Shown here: in pieces, positions 1-5,040 of the stretch
How the letters are laid out: every line of letters starts with the position of its first letter
Position numbering within the stretch: the first letter of the stretch is position 1
Assembly (NCBI GenBank): GCA_026394695.1
Contig: JAPKXT010000158.1
Coordinates: forward strand, 1-5,809
DNA from: Methanoregula sp.
GTDB taxonomy: Archaea; Halobacteriota; Methanomicrobia; Methanomicrobiales; Methanospirillaceae
Reading direction: 5' to 3'
DNA: 5,809 nt
Notes under the pieces: model-generated
Database searches by the model: none
Told to the model about the DNA's origin: nothing
The model's input: the letters and a program-made list of their open reading frames with translations, nothing else
Translations under genes and position numbers: made by a program

Positions 1-97
1 CAACAACTACGATATGTTTTTGACCGGATGGCCAGTCAGTTGCCGGATTTAACGTGATCGGCGCACCAAATCTGGATTTACTAACGTACCGGCTCAA
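1..97 (-). pseudogene. fragment of a small pilin-tail-like coding sequence, running off the left edge
   Basis: Read on the minus strand, a frame opens after a stop at 98-100 and runs off the window with the peptide TLNPATDWPSGQKHIVVV near its end. The same peptide core, DWPSGQKH followed by valines, occurs in the minus-strand frame at 5365-5481, and the DNA at 1-46 matches 5415-5460 at 39 of 46 positions without gaps. The 73-residue protein at 3629-3850 ends in a related pattern (DHVMVIAHFTDGSNQ). No ATG or ribosome binding site precedes the open stretch, so it looks like a decayed 3' portion of a gene rather than a functional start. The family may be the C-terminal module of methanogen pilin-like surface proteins, but that is an impression from the pattern only. 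The 3' end lies outside the window. Confidence 0.4.
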
Positions 98-166
98 TCA
101 TGCTGGTTTTTTCGCACAAACCTTATTTTGAACATGCGTTGTATGTTGTGTACTGGTGTATCCGGT

Positions 167-367
167 ATGGCAACAATAAAAGCAAAAGTCATTGATGATT
201 TTCACCTTGAACTTGAACGAGGTATCTCCATTAAAACCGGAGAGGTTTTTATAAAAATTATTGAAAAAAAACCAATAGAATCACTTCGGGGTGCATGGGG
301 ATATGATATTGATAGTGCAGACTTTGTAGAGAACCTGCGAAAATCAAAGAAAATTGAGCCGGTATGA
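167..367 (+). CDS. vapB: VapB-type antitoxin
   Basis: This encodes a 66-residue protein starting at the ATG at 167; a longer in-frame reading from a TTG at 128 adds a cysteine-rich stretch that does not look native. Residues 1-30 (ATIKAKVIDDFHLELE onward) read as short beta strands like the swapped-hairpin dimer domain of AbrB/AF2212-type antitoxins. The C-terminal part, with SLRGAWGYDIDSADFVENLR, is the amphipathic tail that in VapB proteins wraps the toxin's active site. Its stop overlaps the vapC start in an ATGA at 364-367, the usual arrangement for coupled translation of antitoxin and toxin. The protein would bind its own promoter and neutralise the PIN-domain RNase. No clear Shine-Dalgarno sequence precedes the ATG. 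The partner toxin is frameshifted, so this antitoxin may persist as an orphan. The pairing is well supported; the exact antitoxin family is not certain. Confidence 0.72.
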   Translation: MATIKAKVIDDFHLELERGISIKTGEVFIKIIEKKPIESLRGAWGYDIDSADFVENLRKSKKIEPV

Positions 368-760
368 ATTTTTTTCTTGACACGAGTATCTGTGTCGATG
401 TTCTCCGAACTAACGGGGCACAAAAATCCTTTGAATTGTTCGAGAGTTTCGAGAGAGGAAATACCGGTTATATTTCGGTAATCACGGTTGCTGAGCTCTT
501 TGCCGGAGCATCTCTTTCCCCTCTTCGCGATGCAGCCAGTAAAACTAAAAGAACTTGTTGCTCACGTTCAGATCATTGAACTCACTGAAGCCATCGCTTT
601 GGAGGGAGGGAAAATATATGCCACCCTTTCTAAAGCAGGAAAAAAGATTGAATTCAACGATTGTCTTATCGCAGCGACTGCCCGTTCACTGGGCATGAGA
701 GAGATCGTCACCAGAAACATTGATCACTTTAACAGGATTACCGGGTTAATCTACCGGTGA
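364..760 (+). pseudogene. vapC: VapC PIN-domain RNase toxin, frameshifted
   Basis: VapC toxins are Mg-dependent PIN-domain ribonucleases that cleave tRNA or rRNA. The first frame, from the ATG at 364, gives LDTSICVDVLR with the first catalytic aspartate at residue 6 and VAELFAGA with the glutamate at residue 44. After about position 522 this frame loses sense and stops at 577-579. The family sequence resumes one base further along, from about 541, as LKELVAHVQIIEL, then IEFNDCLIAATA (third acidic residue, about 99) and IVTRNIDHFNRI, ending at the TGA at 758-760. Dropping one base gives a 131-residue product, the normal VapC size, so only a single-base lesion separates it from an intact gene. 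The shift lies between about 522 and 541; the CCCC run at 518-521 just before it is another candidate. All four acidic positions survive across the two frames, which suggests a recent event. A sequencing error cannot be excluded; no strong slippery heptamer for programmed shifting is apparent. Confidence 0.85.
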
Positions 761-840
761 CTACCACGCAACCTTCGGTGACCCTGCTCCCCGTCGCGTT
801 CGTCATTCCCGGTTTCTCTGCAAGCTCCCCTCTCCGCACA

Positions 841-985
841 ACCACCGGACCCGGTACCCCCAGCCAAACCTCATCTCAAATATCATGGGCGTGCAGGAAC
901 GCTCAGGAGGAATTGCACACCGTCTCCGCTTACGTTACCGGTTCATCAGGGAACCACGGGAAACCCGAAGGGTTGATGGAGATGC
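841..985 (-). repeat. interspersed repeat, copy A
   Basis: This is one of three related stretches in the window. Positions 920-985 match copy C at 4287-4352 at 54 of 66 positions without gaps. Positions 890-920 match the corresponding part of copy B (from 3444) closely, including GTGCAG.AACGCTC and ATTGCACAC. Read on the minus strand, each copy begins with the last 12 codons of a coding frame (here HLHQPFGFPVVP, stop at 946-948) and continues into noncoding, G-rich sequence in A and B. The conservation of both peptide and stop points to the 3' end of a multicopy gene or element. It lies in the 585-base stretch 761-1345, which has no intact gene. Confidence 0.6.
887..904. other. hairpin within repeat copy A
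   Basis: Arms GGGCGT and ACGCTC enclose a six-base loop GCAGGA. The stem is the same as in copy B (3441-3458) except that the A-T pair there is a G-T mismatch here, which would still pair as G-U in RNA. It may be a structured RNA, a transcription end, or a REP-like DNA hairpin; the sequence does not decide. Confidence 0.4.
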
Positions 986-1290
986 TTTGCTCCTGATTCC
1001 TCGTGGCCCCTTAGGCCCTTTTCTGGCTCTTTTACCCAGAACGTAATGAACCCCTTTCCCGTGAATGCCTCCCCGAACCGCTCAGCTCGCGTACCACCAT
1101 AGAACAGCGCCGGTGAAAACGTCGGTCCCGACTCATTCCCCTCCGGCCCCACAAACCGGATCCTCGCAGAAGGAAAACACACTCGGCATGAAAGCCGCGT
1201 CAATGTCTTTCATGCTGCGGTCTCGGTCGCCGACTTCCAGAGCACAATCGCTTCCGTTGTCCAGCTCTCCAACAGTTCCTGATTATGCAA
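946..1290 (-). pseudogene. decayed coding remnant, family not recognised
   Basis: A minus-strand coding signal runs from about 1290 to the stop at 946-948. From its N-terminal side it reads NQELLESWTTEAIVLWK, then a segment in a second frame starting at the ATG at 1213 (MKDIDAAFMPSVF), then returns to the first frame as ARIRFVGPEGNESGP, FSPALFYGGTRAERFGEAF and TGKGFITFWVKEPEKG. The pieces read as soluble, protein-like sequence of mixed composition, unlike the proline- and serine-rich plus-strand reading. A stop in the first frame near 1209 together with the return of frame near 1175 implies compensating -1 and +1 changes, so the gene is broken. Its last 12 codons are the shared tail of repeat copy A. 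I cannot name the family. The N-terminus, if any remains, would overlap the leader of the downstream plus-strand ATPase gene. Confidence 0.4.
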
Positions 1291-1330
1291 ACAACCATAT
1301 CCCTCAAATTCATACGATTGAATTGAACAC

Positions 1331-1335
1331 AAGGA
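1331..1335 (+). promoter_or_regulatory. ribosome binding site supporting the ATPase start
   Basis: AAGGA lies 10 bases before the ATG at 1346 and favours this start over the in-frame ATG at 1364, which has only CCTTCCCAACCGCAA before it. A weak TATA-like TTATGCAAA at 1283-1291 could place transcription start about 30 bases upstream of the ATG. Confidence 0.45.
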
Positions 1336-1345
1336 TCTTTCTCCT

Positions 1346-3292
1346 ATGCCTTCCCAACCGCAAATGAGTATCGAGGAAATTGCAGAATTACTGGATATCG
1401 AGGATCTGTCCGAAAGTACCTATATCGAAATCAAAAAAGCAGCGGGGGTAGACGGCAGAGGTCAATTGCCCGAATCAATTTTTCCGACATACAGCGCATT
1501 TGCCAACACCCAGGGCGGCATCCTCCTTCTCGGGTTCCAGGAAGTTTCTCCTGGTGAATTCGTTCTGATCGGGATCGCTGAGCCAAACCGGGTCATCGAC
1601 CAGCTGTGGAGCAACCTGAACAACCGCGAAAAAGTCAGCATCAACACCTTAAAAGACGACAATGTTTCTATCGGTACTCACGATGGAAAACAGTTCATCA
1701 GGATCGTTGTGCCGCCGGCCCGACGCGAGCAGAAACCCGTATACGTGGGGAAAAATCCCCTGACCGGGACATTCCGCCGGAATTTCTCCGGGGATTACCT
1801 CTGCGACGAATCAACGGTCAAGCGGATGATTGCCGAGCGGGTGGAAGAATCCCGGGATGCAAAATTACTTTCTCATTTTACTGAGGATGATCTGGACAGC
1901 AACACACTCCGGTCCTATCGGAACAGATTCAGGAGTACAAAACCCACGCACCCGTGGAACAGCCTGGATGATCATGAATTCCTTCGCTCGATTGGAGGGC
2001 TCACACGGGATCGGGCTTCAGGAAAAGAAGGACTGACCCTCGCCGGACTCCTGATGTTCGGGAAACTGAGGTCCATCCTCGATGCAGTTCCTCATTACCT
2101 TGTTGATTACCAGGAACGCAGAACAGAAGACGATGATGGGACCCGGTGGGTGGACCGTATCACCACGGACGGCACCTGGTCCGGCAATCTCTACGACTTC
2201 TTCCAGATTGCCATCCAGAAACTCTACCGGGATCTCAAAGTGCCATTTAAACTGGCCGGGCCCTCCCGCGTCGATGATACACCGGTTCACGAAGCCTTGC
2301 GTGAAGCACTGACAAATACTCTCGTTCACGCGGATTACAGCGGAACTGTTCCGATCCTTATCATCAAGAGACCGGATATGTTCTCGTTCCGGAACCCGGG
2401 CACGATGAGAGTACCGGTTGAGGACGCAATTCGTGGAGGCGTTAGTGATTGCCGCAACAGGAACCTCCAGACCATGTTCGATCTCATCGGCTACGGAGAA
2501 AGGGCAGGTTCCGGCCTACCGAAAATTTTCCAGAACTGGAGAGAACAACTCTGGCGTCTCCCGGAACTCAAAGAAAAATTCAATCCTGAACAGACGATCC
2601 TTCTCATGCGGATGATGAGCCTTCTGCCCGATGCGGTGATGAAGAGTCTCGAAAGCCGGTTCGGTTCAGAATTCAATGATTTGTCCGAAGAGCAGAAACT
2701 CGCGCTTGCTACTGTCGCCATCGAAGGTAGCGTAACCCACGCACGAATTAAAGAGATGTCGGATATCCATCCTCACGATCTTTCAAAGGCACTGAAGGAC
2801 CTCGTTACCCGGGAATTCCTCCAGTCTGCCGGGGCGACCCGGGCGATGGTGTATACATTTACTGGTGCAGCACTGGTCGGGTCTGAAGGTTCGGTTCAGA
2901 CCCGGCTCGAGTCCATTCCGGGACAAAAGAATGGGAGCCCCCTACATAACAGGGAAAGCTCCCTACATAGTGACAAGCCCCCCCTACATAACGGGGAGAC
3001 CCCCCTGCATAAGAGATTGGGAACTCGTTATGATGAAATCAGCCAAAAGGTGTTTTCCCTGCTCAAAGGAAAAAAACGGACATCTCCTGATCTCATCCGT
3101 CAGGGTATTCTTATCATTAGCGAGAATGATTTCGTAACGGTGGATGAAATCGCCACGATGCTCAACCGCTCGCGTGGTACGGTGAGTATTCATTATATTT
3201 CCAAGATGGTGAAGGAAGGCCTGCTCGAACTTAAATATCCTGAAAATATCAGCCATCCCCACCAGGCATACCGGACCCGAAAGGAGGATTGA
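1346..3292 (+). CDS. AlbA_2 / Schlafen-type DNA-binding domain and RecG-like GHKL ATPase, transcriptional-regulator type
   Basis: The gene encodes 648 residues and is intact. Residues about 22-150 form the AlbA_2 domain (the Schlafen-type nucleic-acid-binding or nuclease-like domain): YIEIKKAA at 26-33 and SAFANTQGGILLLGF at 50-64 are its signatures. Residues about 315-395 form the HATPase_c_4 (GHKL) ATP-binding region: the N-box EALREALTNTLVHADY has Glu320, Asn324, His328 and Asp330, FRNPG lies at 348-352, and GYGERAGSGLPKI begins at 382. Residues 446-505 look like a first winged helix. Residues 531-558 are a four-unit heptad-length repeat, and 562-631 form a C-terminal winged helix (TVDEIATMLNRSRGTVSIHYISKM, described by its positions 598-621). 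The architecture matches proteins annotated as RecG-like helicases or ATP-binding regulators, which lack helicase motors. Members occur near defence and toxin genes, and some AlbA_2 proteins act in phage defence; the role here is inferred. Length is somewhat above the usual 450-600 residues because of the linker and second winged helix. It stands alone between direct repeats A and B. Confidence 0.9.
   Translation: MPSQPQMSIEEIAELLDIEDLSESTYIEIKKAAGVDGRGQLPESIFPTYSAFANTQGGILLLGFQEVSPGEFVLIGIAEPNRVIDQLWSNLNNREKVSINTLKDDNVSIGTHDGKQFIRIVVPPARREQKPVYVGKNPLTGTFRRNFSGDYLCDESTVKRMIAERVEESRDAKLLSHFTEDDLDSNTLRSYRNRFRSTKPTHPWNSLDDHEFLRSIGGLTRDRASGKEGLTLAGLLMFGKLRSILDAVPHYLVDYQERRTEDDDGTRWVDRITTDGTWSGNLYDFFQIAIQKLYRDLKVPFKLAGPSRVDDTPVHEALREALTNTLVHADYSGTVPILIIKRPDMFSFRNPGTMRVPVEDAIRGGVSDCRNRNLQTMFDLIGYGERAGSGLPKIFQNWREQLWRLPELKEKFNPEQTILLMRMMSLLPDAVMKSLESRFGSEFNDLSEEQKLALATVAIEGSVTHARIKEMSDIHPHDLSKALKDLVTREFLQSAGATRAMVYTFTGAALVGSEGSVQTRLESIPGQKNGSPLHNRESSLHSDKPPLHNGETPLHKRLGTRYDEISQKVFSLLKGKKRTSPDLIRQGILIISENDFVTVDEIATMLNRSRGTVSIHYISKMVKEGLLELKYPENISHPHQAYRTRKED
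2936..3019 (+). repeat. four tandem 21-base units coding a heptapeptide repeat
   Basis: Four in-frame units of exactly 21 bases code for SPLHNRE, SSLHSDK, PPLHNGE and TPLHKRL (residues 531-558 of the ATPase). LH is invariant at positions 3-4 of each unit, and the CTACAT codons are kept in the first three. The array sits in the linker between the first winged helix and the C-terminal winged helix. The low-complexity, polar spacing suggests a flexible tether whose length could change by unit gain or loss. Related proteins often carry comparable short repeats at this place, from memory of the family. Confidence 0.85.
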
Positions 3293-3394
3293 GAAAGACC
3301 TTCCCCTCCCACGGCTACACGAGCCCGTTGTCCTGATCTGTATAGTGCCTCACTGCCAGTACATTCGGGATCTCCCGGTTCGGCATCCCTTCTC

Positions 3395-3533
3395 CACCCA
3401 GCCACCGGCCCCCGGCCCCCAACCCCATCTCACGTATAACGAGCGTGCAGCAACGCTCCGTCGGGATTGCACACAATCTCACCGGTTCCTCAGGGAGCGC
3501 CGGACAACCCGGAGGGGTGATAAAGGTGCTTCC
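3395..3533 (-). repeat. interspersed repeat, copy B
   Basis: On the minus strand this copy reads HLYHPSGLSGAP and a stop at 3490-3492, the same tail as copies A and C, followed by TGTGCAAT, the hairpin GAGCGTTGCTGCACGCTC and a G-rich stretch (GGGGGCCGGGGGCCGG). The region 3293-3628 contains no convincing gene beyond this element. A minus-strand open frame through 3590, with AIYELEDGSTFITPP, is open in a different frame from the conserved tail and was not called as a gene. Together with copy A it flanks the ATPase gene in the same orientation. Confidence 0.6.
3441..3458. other. perfect hairpin within repeat copy B
   Basis: GAGCGT and ACGCTC form a perfect six-base stem around the loop GCAGCA. 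The same stem with one G-U-compatible change is at 887-904 in copy A, so the structure rather than just the sequence seems to be kept. Copy C lacks it. Confidence 0.45.
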
Positions 3534-3611
3534 ATCTTCCAGTTCATATATCGCTTGAACCGTAGAAGGGATGGTTATACCCGGGAGCAAAGCAAGAGAA
3601 AAGTTTCCCGG

Positions 3612-3617
3612 AAAAAA
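3612..3617 (-). terminator. oligo-T terminator after the minus-strand 73-residue gene
   Basis: On the minus strand TTTTTT, preceded by CTTC, begins about 11 bases after the stop codon of the gene ending at 3629. Archaeal RNA polymerase terminates at such T runs without a hairpin. An equivalent run follows the related tail at 5365. Confidence 0.5.
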
Positions 3618-3628
3618 GAAGAGTGGGT

Positions 3629-3850
3629 TTACACGAACACATCTGATAGTATCTGGTTGCTGCCATCGGTGAAATGGGCAATGACCATCACATGATCCTG
3701 GTTTTCAGTTGCAGCACCGGATAACACCATGACAGAGCCGACATCGGGTGTTACCGGCGTACCGGTTATGGACAATGCACCCCCCGGACTCACCGTGTAA
3801 AAGGGAGTCGCATTGGGTGCAATAATAGTAATATGACTCTGAGTGATCAT
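3629..3850 (-). CDS. small protein with pilin-like C-terminal module, function unknown
   Basis: A 73-residue protein is read from the ATG at 3848-3850, chosen because GGAGG lies five bases upstream. The frame stays open far upstream, over the antisense of the next plus-strand gene, but that extension looks like noise. The protein begins ITQSHITIIAPNATPFYTVS, continues through the stretch GGALSITGTPVTPDVGSVMV and ends in ENQDHVMVIAHFTDGSNQIL and DVFV. It is beta-rich, with no cysteines, no signal peptide and no transmembrane helix. Its last 20 residues resemble the minus-strand tail at 5365-5481 (KHVVVVGTFNDGAGQVIRD) and the edge fragment at 1-97. In methanogens such tails are, as far as I recall, found at the end of type IV pilin-like surface proteins, but the hydrophobic N-terminal pilin helix is missing here. 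It may be a headless paralogue or a cytoplasmic small protein. It is divergently arranged with the ribbon-helix-helix gene at 4006. Confidence 0.6.
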   Translation of the reverse strand: MITQSHITIIAPNATPFYTVSPGGALSITGTPVTPDVGSVMVLSGAATENQDHVMVIAHFTDGSNQILSDVFV

Positions 3851-3855
3851 CCTGT

Positions 3856-3860
3856 CCTCC
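3856..3860 (-). promoter_or_regulatory. ribosome binding site of the 73-residue gene
   Basis: GGAGG on the minus strand, five bases before the ATG, decides the start against the much longer upstream open frame. It is among the clearest Shine-Dalgarno sequences in the window. Confidence 0.65.
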
Positions 3861-3970
3861 CTGGTAAACAATAGCGATAAATCAACACTGTGTGGGCATC
3901 CCCACCACAGATTATCAGCCAGCGTAATCCTCCGTTGTAACAGTTCGCAACAATTCAAATAGTTCTGTGG

Positions 3971-4001
3971 AAATATAATTGTAATAAAAATCCGAGGTGA
4001 G
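3971..4001 (+). promoter_or_regulatory. TATA-like element and ribosome binding site of the RHH gene
   Basis: AAATATAAT at 3971-3979 resembles an archaeal TATA box and GAGGTGA at 3994-4000 is a ribosome binding site five bases before the ATG at 4006. The two are too close for both to serve the same transcript with standard spacing, so either a further upstream AT-rich site (about 3951-3960) drives the leadered transcript, or the TATA-like sequence gives a nearly leaderless one. Confidence 0.4.
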
Positions 4002-4005
4002 CGGG

Positions 4006-4158
4006 ATGGCAAAACCAATCGAGATTGGGCTGGTGCTGGAGGGAGATGACGCCCGGAGGTTTCACAAATACATGGAGAACCCCAAAATAACAAAAGAAGG
4101 GCGCGAACTTATCCGCGAAGCCATAAAAATTGCAAAAAAAGAAAAACTCTATGCCTGA
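4006..4158 (+). CDS. ribbon-helix-helix-like small protein, probable antitoxin of the GNAT toxin
   Basis: This encodes 50 residues, MAKPIEIGLVLEGDDARRFH to KKEKLYA. A short beta strand (IEIGLVL, 5-11), an amphipathic helix (EGDDARRFHKYME, 12-24) and a second helix (KEGRELIREAIKIAKK, 30-45) give the beta-alpha-alpha order of ribbon-helix-helix DNA-binding proteins. It lacks the long C-terminal toxin-binding tail of TacA-type antitoxins. Its stop overlaps the start of the GNAT frame by eight bases (ATGCCTGA at 4151-4158), the coupled layout of antitoxin and acetyltransferase toxin pairs. A ribosome binding site GAGGTGA precedes the start. I infer that it bound the shared promoter and neutralised the toxin; since the toxin is truncated it is now probably an orphan. 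The fold is read from pattern only, and no family name is assigned. Confidence 0.65.
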   Translation: MAKPIEIGLVLEGDDARRFHKYMENPKITKEGRELIREAIKIAKKEKLYA

Positions 4159-4432
4159 ACTCTCCTATTTTGATCTTGTTTTTAAATCGCTTGATGCATC
4201 GTGTGATGTATCCCGGTTTCATTCGACCGAGCAGGAACTGGACGATTTTTTCCTGATAACCCAGCCTCGCCGGCTCACCATACCACCCGTCTCCGCTTGT
4301 GACACTGGTTCGTCAGGGAACCACGGGCAGCCCAAACGGTTGATGCAGGTGCGGAAAAAACGGTCTTCTGGATCTACAATCCGGAACTTATACAAGCGAT
4401 ATCCAGGTATTGCTAATCTGAAGATCCGATAA
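4151..4432 (+). pseudogene. GNAT acetyltransferase toxin-like gene, truncated after about 35 codons
   Basis: From the ATG at 4151 the frame reads MPELSYFDLVFKSL, then VSRFHSTEQELDDF, the N-terminal signature of GNAT acetyltransferases (a phenylalanine-histidine-serine segment followed by ELDDFL), including the TacT/AtaT-type toxins that acetylate charged tRNA. After LDDF, at about 4252, the similarity stops and the sequence becomes repeat copy C; the rest of the open frame to 4430-4432 contains no acetyl-CoA binding motif (R/Q-x-x-G-x-G/A) and no catalytic tyrosine region. The full family has about 150-180 residues, so the protein is inactive. Translational coupling to the upstream RHH gene (eight-base overlap) is retained. 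The 3' portion at 4353-4432 has no recognisable identity. Confidence 0.7.
4256..4352 (-). repeat. interspersed repeat, copy C, interrupting the GNAT gene
   Basis: On the minus strand it carries HLHQPFGLPVVP with its stop at 4313-4315, one residue different from copy A, followed by AAGCGGAGACGG as in A. The hairpin and most of the G-rich portion found in A and B are absent. Positions 4287-4352 match 920-985 at 54 of 66 bases. Its left boundary coincides with the point where the GNAT similarity ends (about 4253-4260), which suggests that arrival of this element, or recombination at it, truncated the toxin gene. Confidence 0.55.
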
Positions 4433-4467
4433 ATCTACCGTGAGCCGGCTGCACTCTTGGGATCACC

Positions 4468-4481
4468 GTTATGCATATCAC
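4468..4481 (+). promoter_or_regulatory. candidate TATA box for the DUF4258/DUF2283 operon
   Basis: GTTATGCATATCAC is centred about 29 bases before the ATG at 4503, which fits a leaderless archaeal transcript; no Shine-Dalgarno sequence lies before that ATG. A second AT-rich site ATAATATATC at 4490-4499 is too near the start to be the TATA box. Position-based inference only. Confidence 0.3.
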
Positions 4482-4502
4482 GTGGTATGATGATAATATA
4501 TC

Positions 4503-4748
4503 ATGAACGCTCTCCTGGATTTTACGAATCATGCAAAAACCATGATGCATGAGCGGTTGATTCAGGAAGACTGGGTTTACAATACCGTCAATGACCCGGA
4601 TATGACCGAGGAGAAACGGGACGACGAAAAACATTACCTGAAGGAGATTCCCCCAAACGGTGGAAAATTTCTGCGGGTTATCATCAATCCATCTGTTTCT
4701 CCTCCACGGGTAATCACGGCGTTCTTTGACAGGAGGGTACAACAATGA
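4503..4748 (+). CDS. DUF4258 family protein, probable toxin-like partner of DUF2283
   Basis: This encodes 81 residues of a DUF4258 protein. The family pattern is visible: MNALLDFTNHA then ER at 18-19, DWVYNTVNDP, a basic segment, KFLRVIINPS and RVITAFFDRRV at the C-terminus. DUF4258 proteins are small and recall the RelE/BrnT-like fold, and many are encoded with DUF2283 in archaea and cyanobacteria as toxin-antitoxin-type pairs; activity has not generally been shown. Its TGA overlaps the start of the DUF2283 gene in ATGA at 4745-4748, so the two are translated together. The length matches the usual 75-95 residues, and no lesion is seen. The likely reading is RNase or translation-targeting toxin, but this is family-level inference. 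Confidence 0.85.
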   Translation: MNALLDFTNHAKTMMHERLIQEDWVYNTVNDPDMTEEKRDDEKHYLKEIPPNGGKFLRVIINPSVSPPRVITAFFDRRVQQ

Positions 4749-4945
4749 AAGTTACTATTGATCCAGAGGCCGATGCGCTGTATATGCGCCTGACTGATAT
4801 CCGCATCCATGACTCGGAAGAAGTGAGACCCGGGGTTATCCTGGATTACGATGACCAGAACAACCTTGTTGGTGTTGAAATTCTCCGGGTATCTGAGCGG
4901 GTGCCTGCAGCCAGCTTGAAATCAGTTCTGATTGAATCAGCATAA
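4745..4945 (+). CDS. DUF2283 family protein, probable antitoxin-like partner
   Basis: This encodes 66 residues with the DUF2283 signature complete: MKVTIDPEADALYMRL at 1-16, DSEEVRPGVILDYDD at 23-37 and LVGVEILRVSERVP at 41-54. The fold is a small beta-rich domain of unknown biochemical role. It overlaps the preceding DUF4258 gene by four bases and has AGGAGG at 4730-4735, nine bases before its ATG, inside the upstream gene, allowing extra initiation of this product. Higher antitoxin synthesis is commonly seen in such pairs. A T7 run 11 bases past the stop ends the operon. Intact and of typical length. Confidence 0.88.
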   Translation: MKVTIDPEADALYMRLTDIRIHDSEEVRPGVILDYDDQNNLVGVEILRVSERVPAASLKSVLIESA

Positions 4946-4955
4946 CAGCCGTTCA

Positions 4956-4962
4956 TTTTTTT
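4956..4962 (+). terminator. oligo-T terminator of the DUF4258/DUF2283 operon
   Basis: Seven T residues follow 11 bases after the TAA at 4943-4945, with no hairpin before them; this is the usual archaeal intrinsic terminator form. Confidence 0.6.
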
Positions 4963-4974
4963 AATCCATGATGC

Positions 4975-5031
4975 CGGGGAGCCTTTCAGCAGTTCAACAA
5001 TCGCATAGGTATCGGCAAAAAAGGTTTCTAT
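4975..5031 (-). pseudogene. vapC: N-terminal fragment of a second VapC PIN toxin, start codon lost
   Basis: On the minus strand the sequence reads ETFFADTYAIVELLKGSP, the first beta strand and helix of a PIN domain, with the first catalytic aspartate in ADT. The codon where the start methionine should be, at 5029-5031, is ATA rather than ATG. Nothing of the remaining PIN domain (second, third and fourth acidic residues) is found downstream: the frame runs into the 3' end of the DUF2283 gene. The fragment follows an antitoxin-like tail by nine bases, the normal VapB-VapC spacing. It is a remnant of a VapBC operon on the opposite strand, probably cut when the DUF4258/DUF2283 pair was placed next to it. 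Confidence 0.6.
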
Positions 5032-5040
5032 GATCAGTCT

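Noticed and set aside
87..364. 12-base inverted pair, TACCGGCTCAAT at 87-98 and ATTGAGCCGGTA at 353-364
   Set aside because: About two inverted 12-mers are expected by chance in a window of this size, and one arm is coding sequence of vapB.
757..996. Plus-strand open frame of 79 codons, serine/threonine/proline rich
   Set aside because: No start signal, biased composition, and it lies antisense to repeat A; it shares a stretch with the plus-strand reading of copy C only because the DNA repeats.
2936..3019. Possible CRISPR-like or phage-type tandem array
   Set aside because: The 21-base units are contiguous, in frame with a large gene and have no spacers; it is a peptide repeat.
3315..3590. 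Minus-strand open frame with AIYELEDGSTFITPP
   Set aside because: It covers the repeat in a frame different from the conserved tail with stop, has no ribosome binding site, and its second half is G-rich low-complexity sequence.
3345..3695. 116-codon plus-strand frame
   Set aside because: Proline- and arginine-rich reading antisense to repeat B and to the 73-residue gene; a shadow.
3850..4093. N-terminal extension of the 73-residue protein up to about 4093
   Set aside because: The extension is antisense to the RHH gene and low in protein character; GGAGG five bases before the ATG at 3850 marks the start.
4353..4440. Possible toxin fragment after repeat C (plus-strand peptide FWIYNPELIQAISRY, or minus-strand LAIPGYRLYKFRIVD)
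   Set aside because: Both strands read plausibly for a short distance and neither matches a family I can name; not enough to call.
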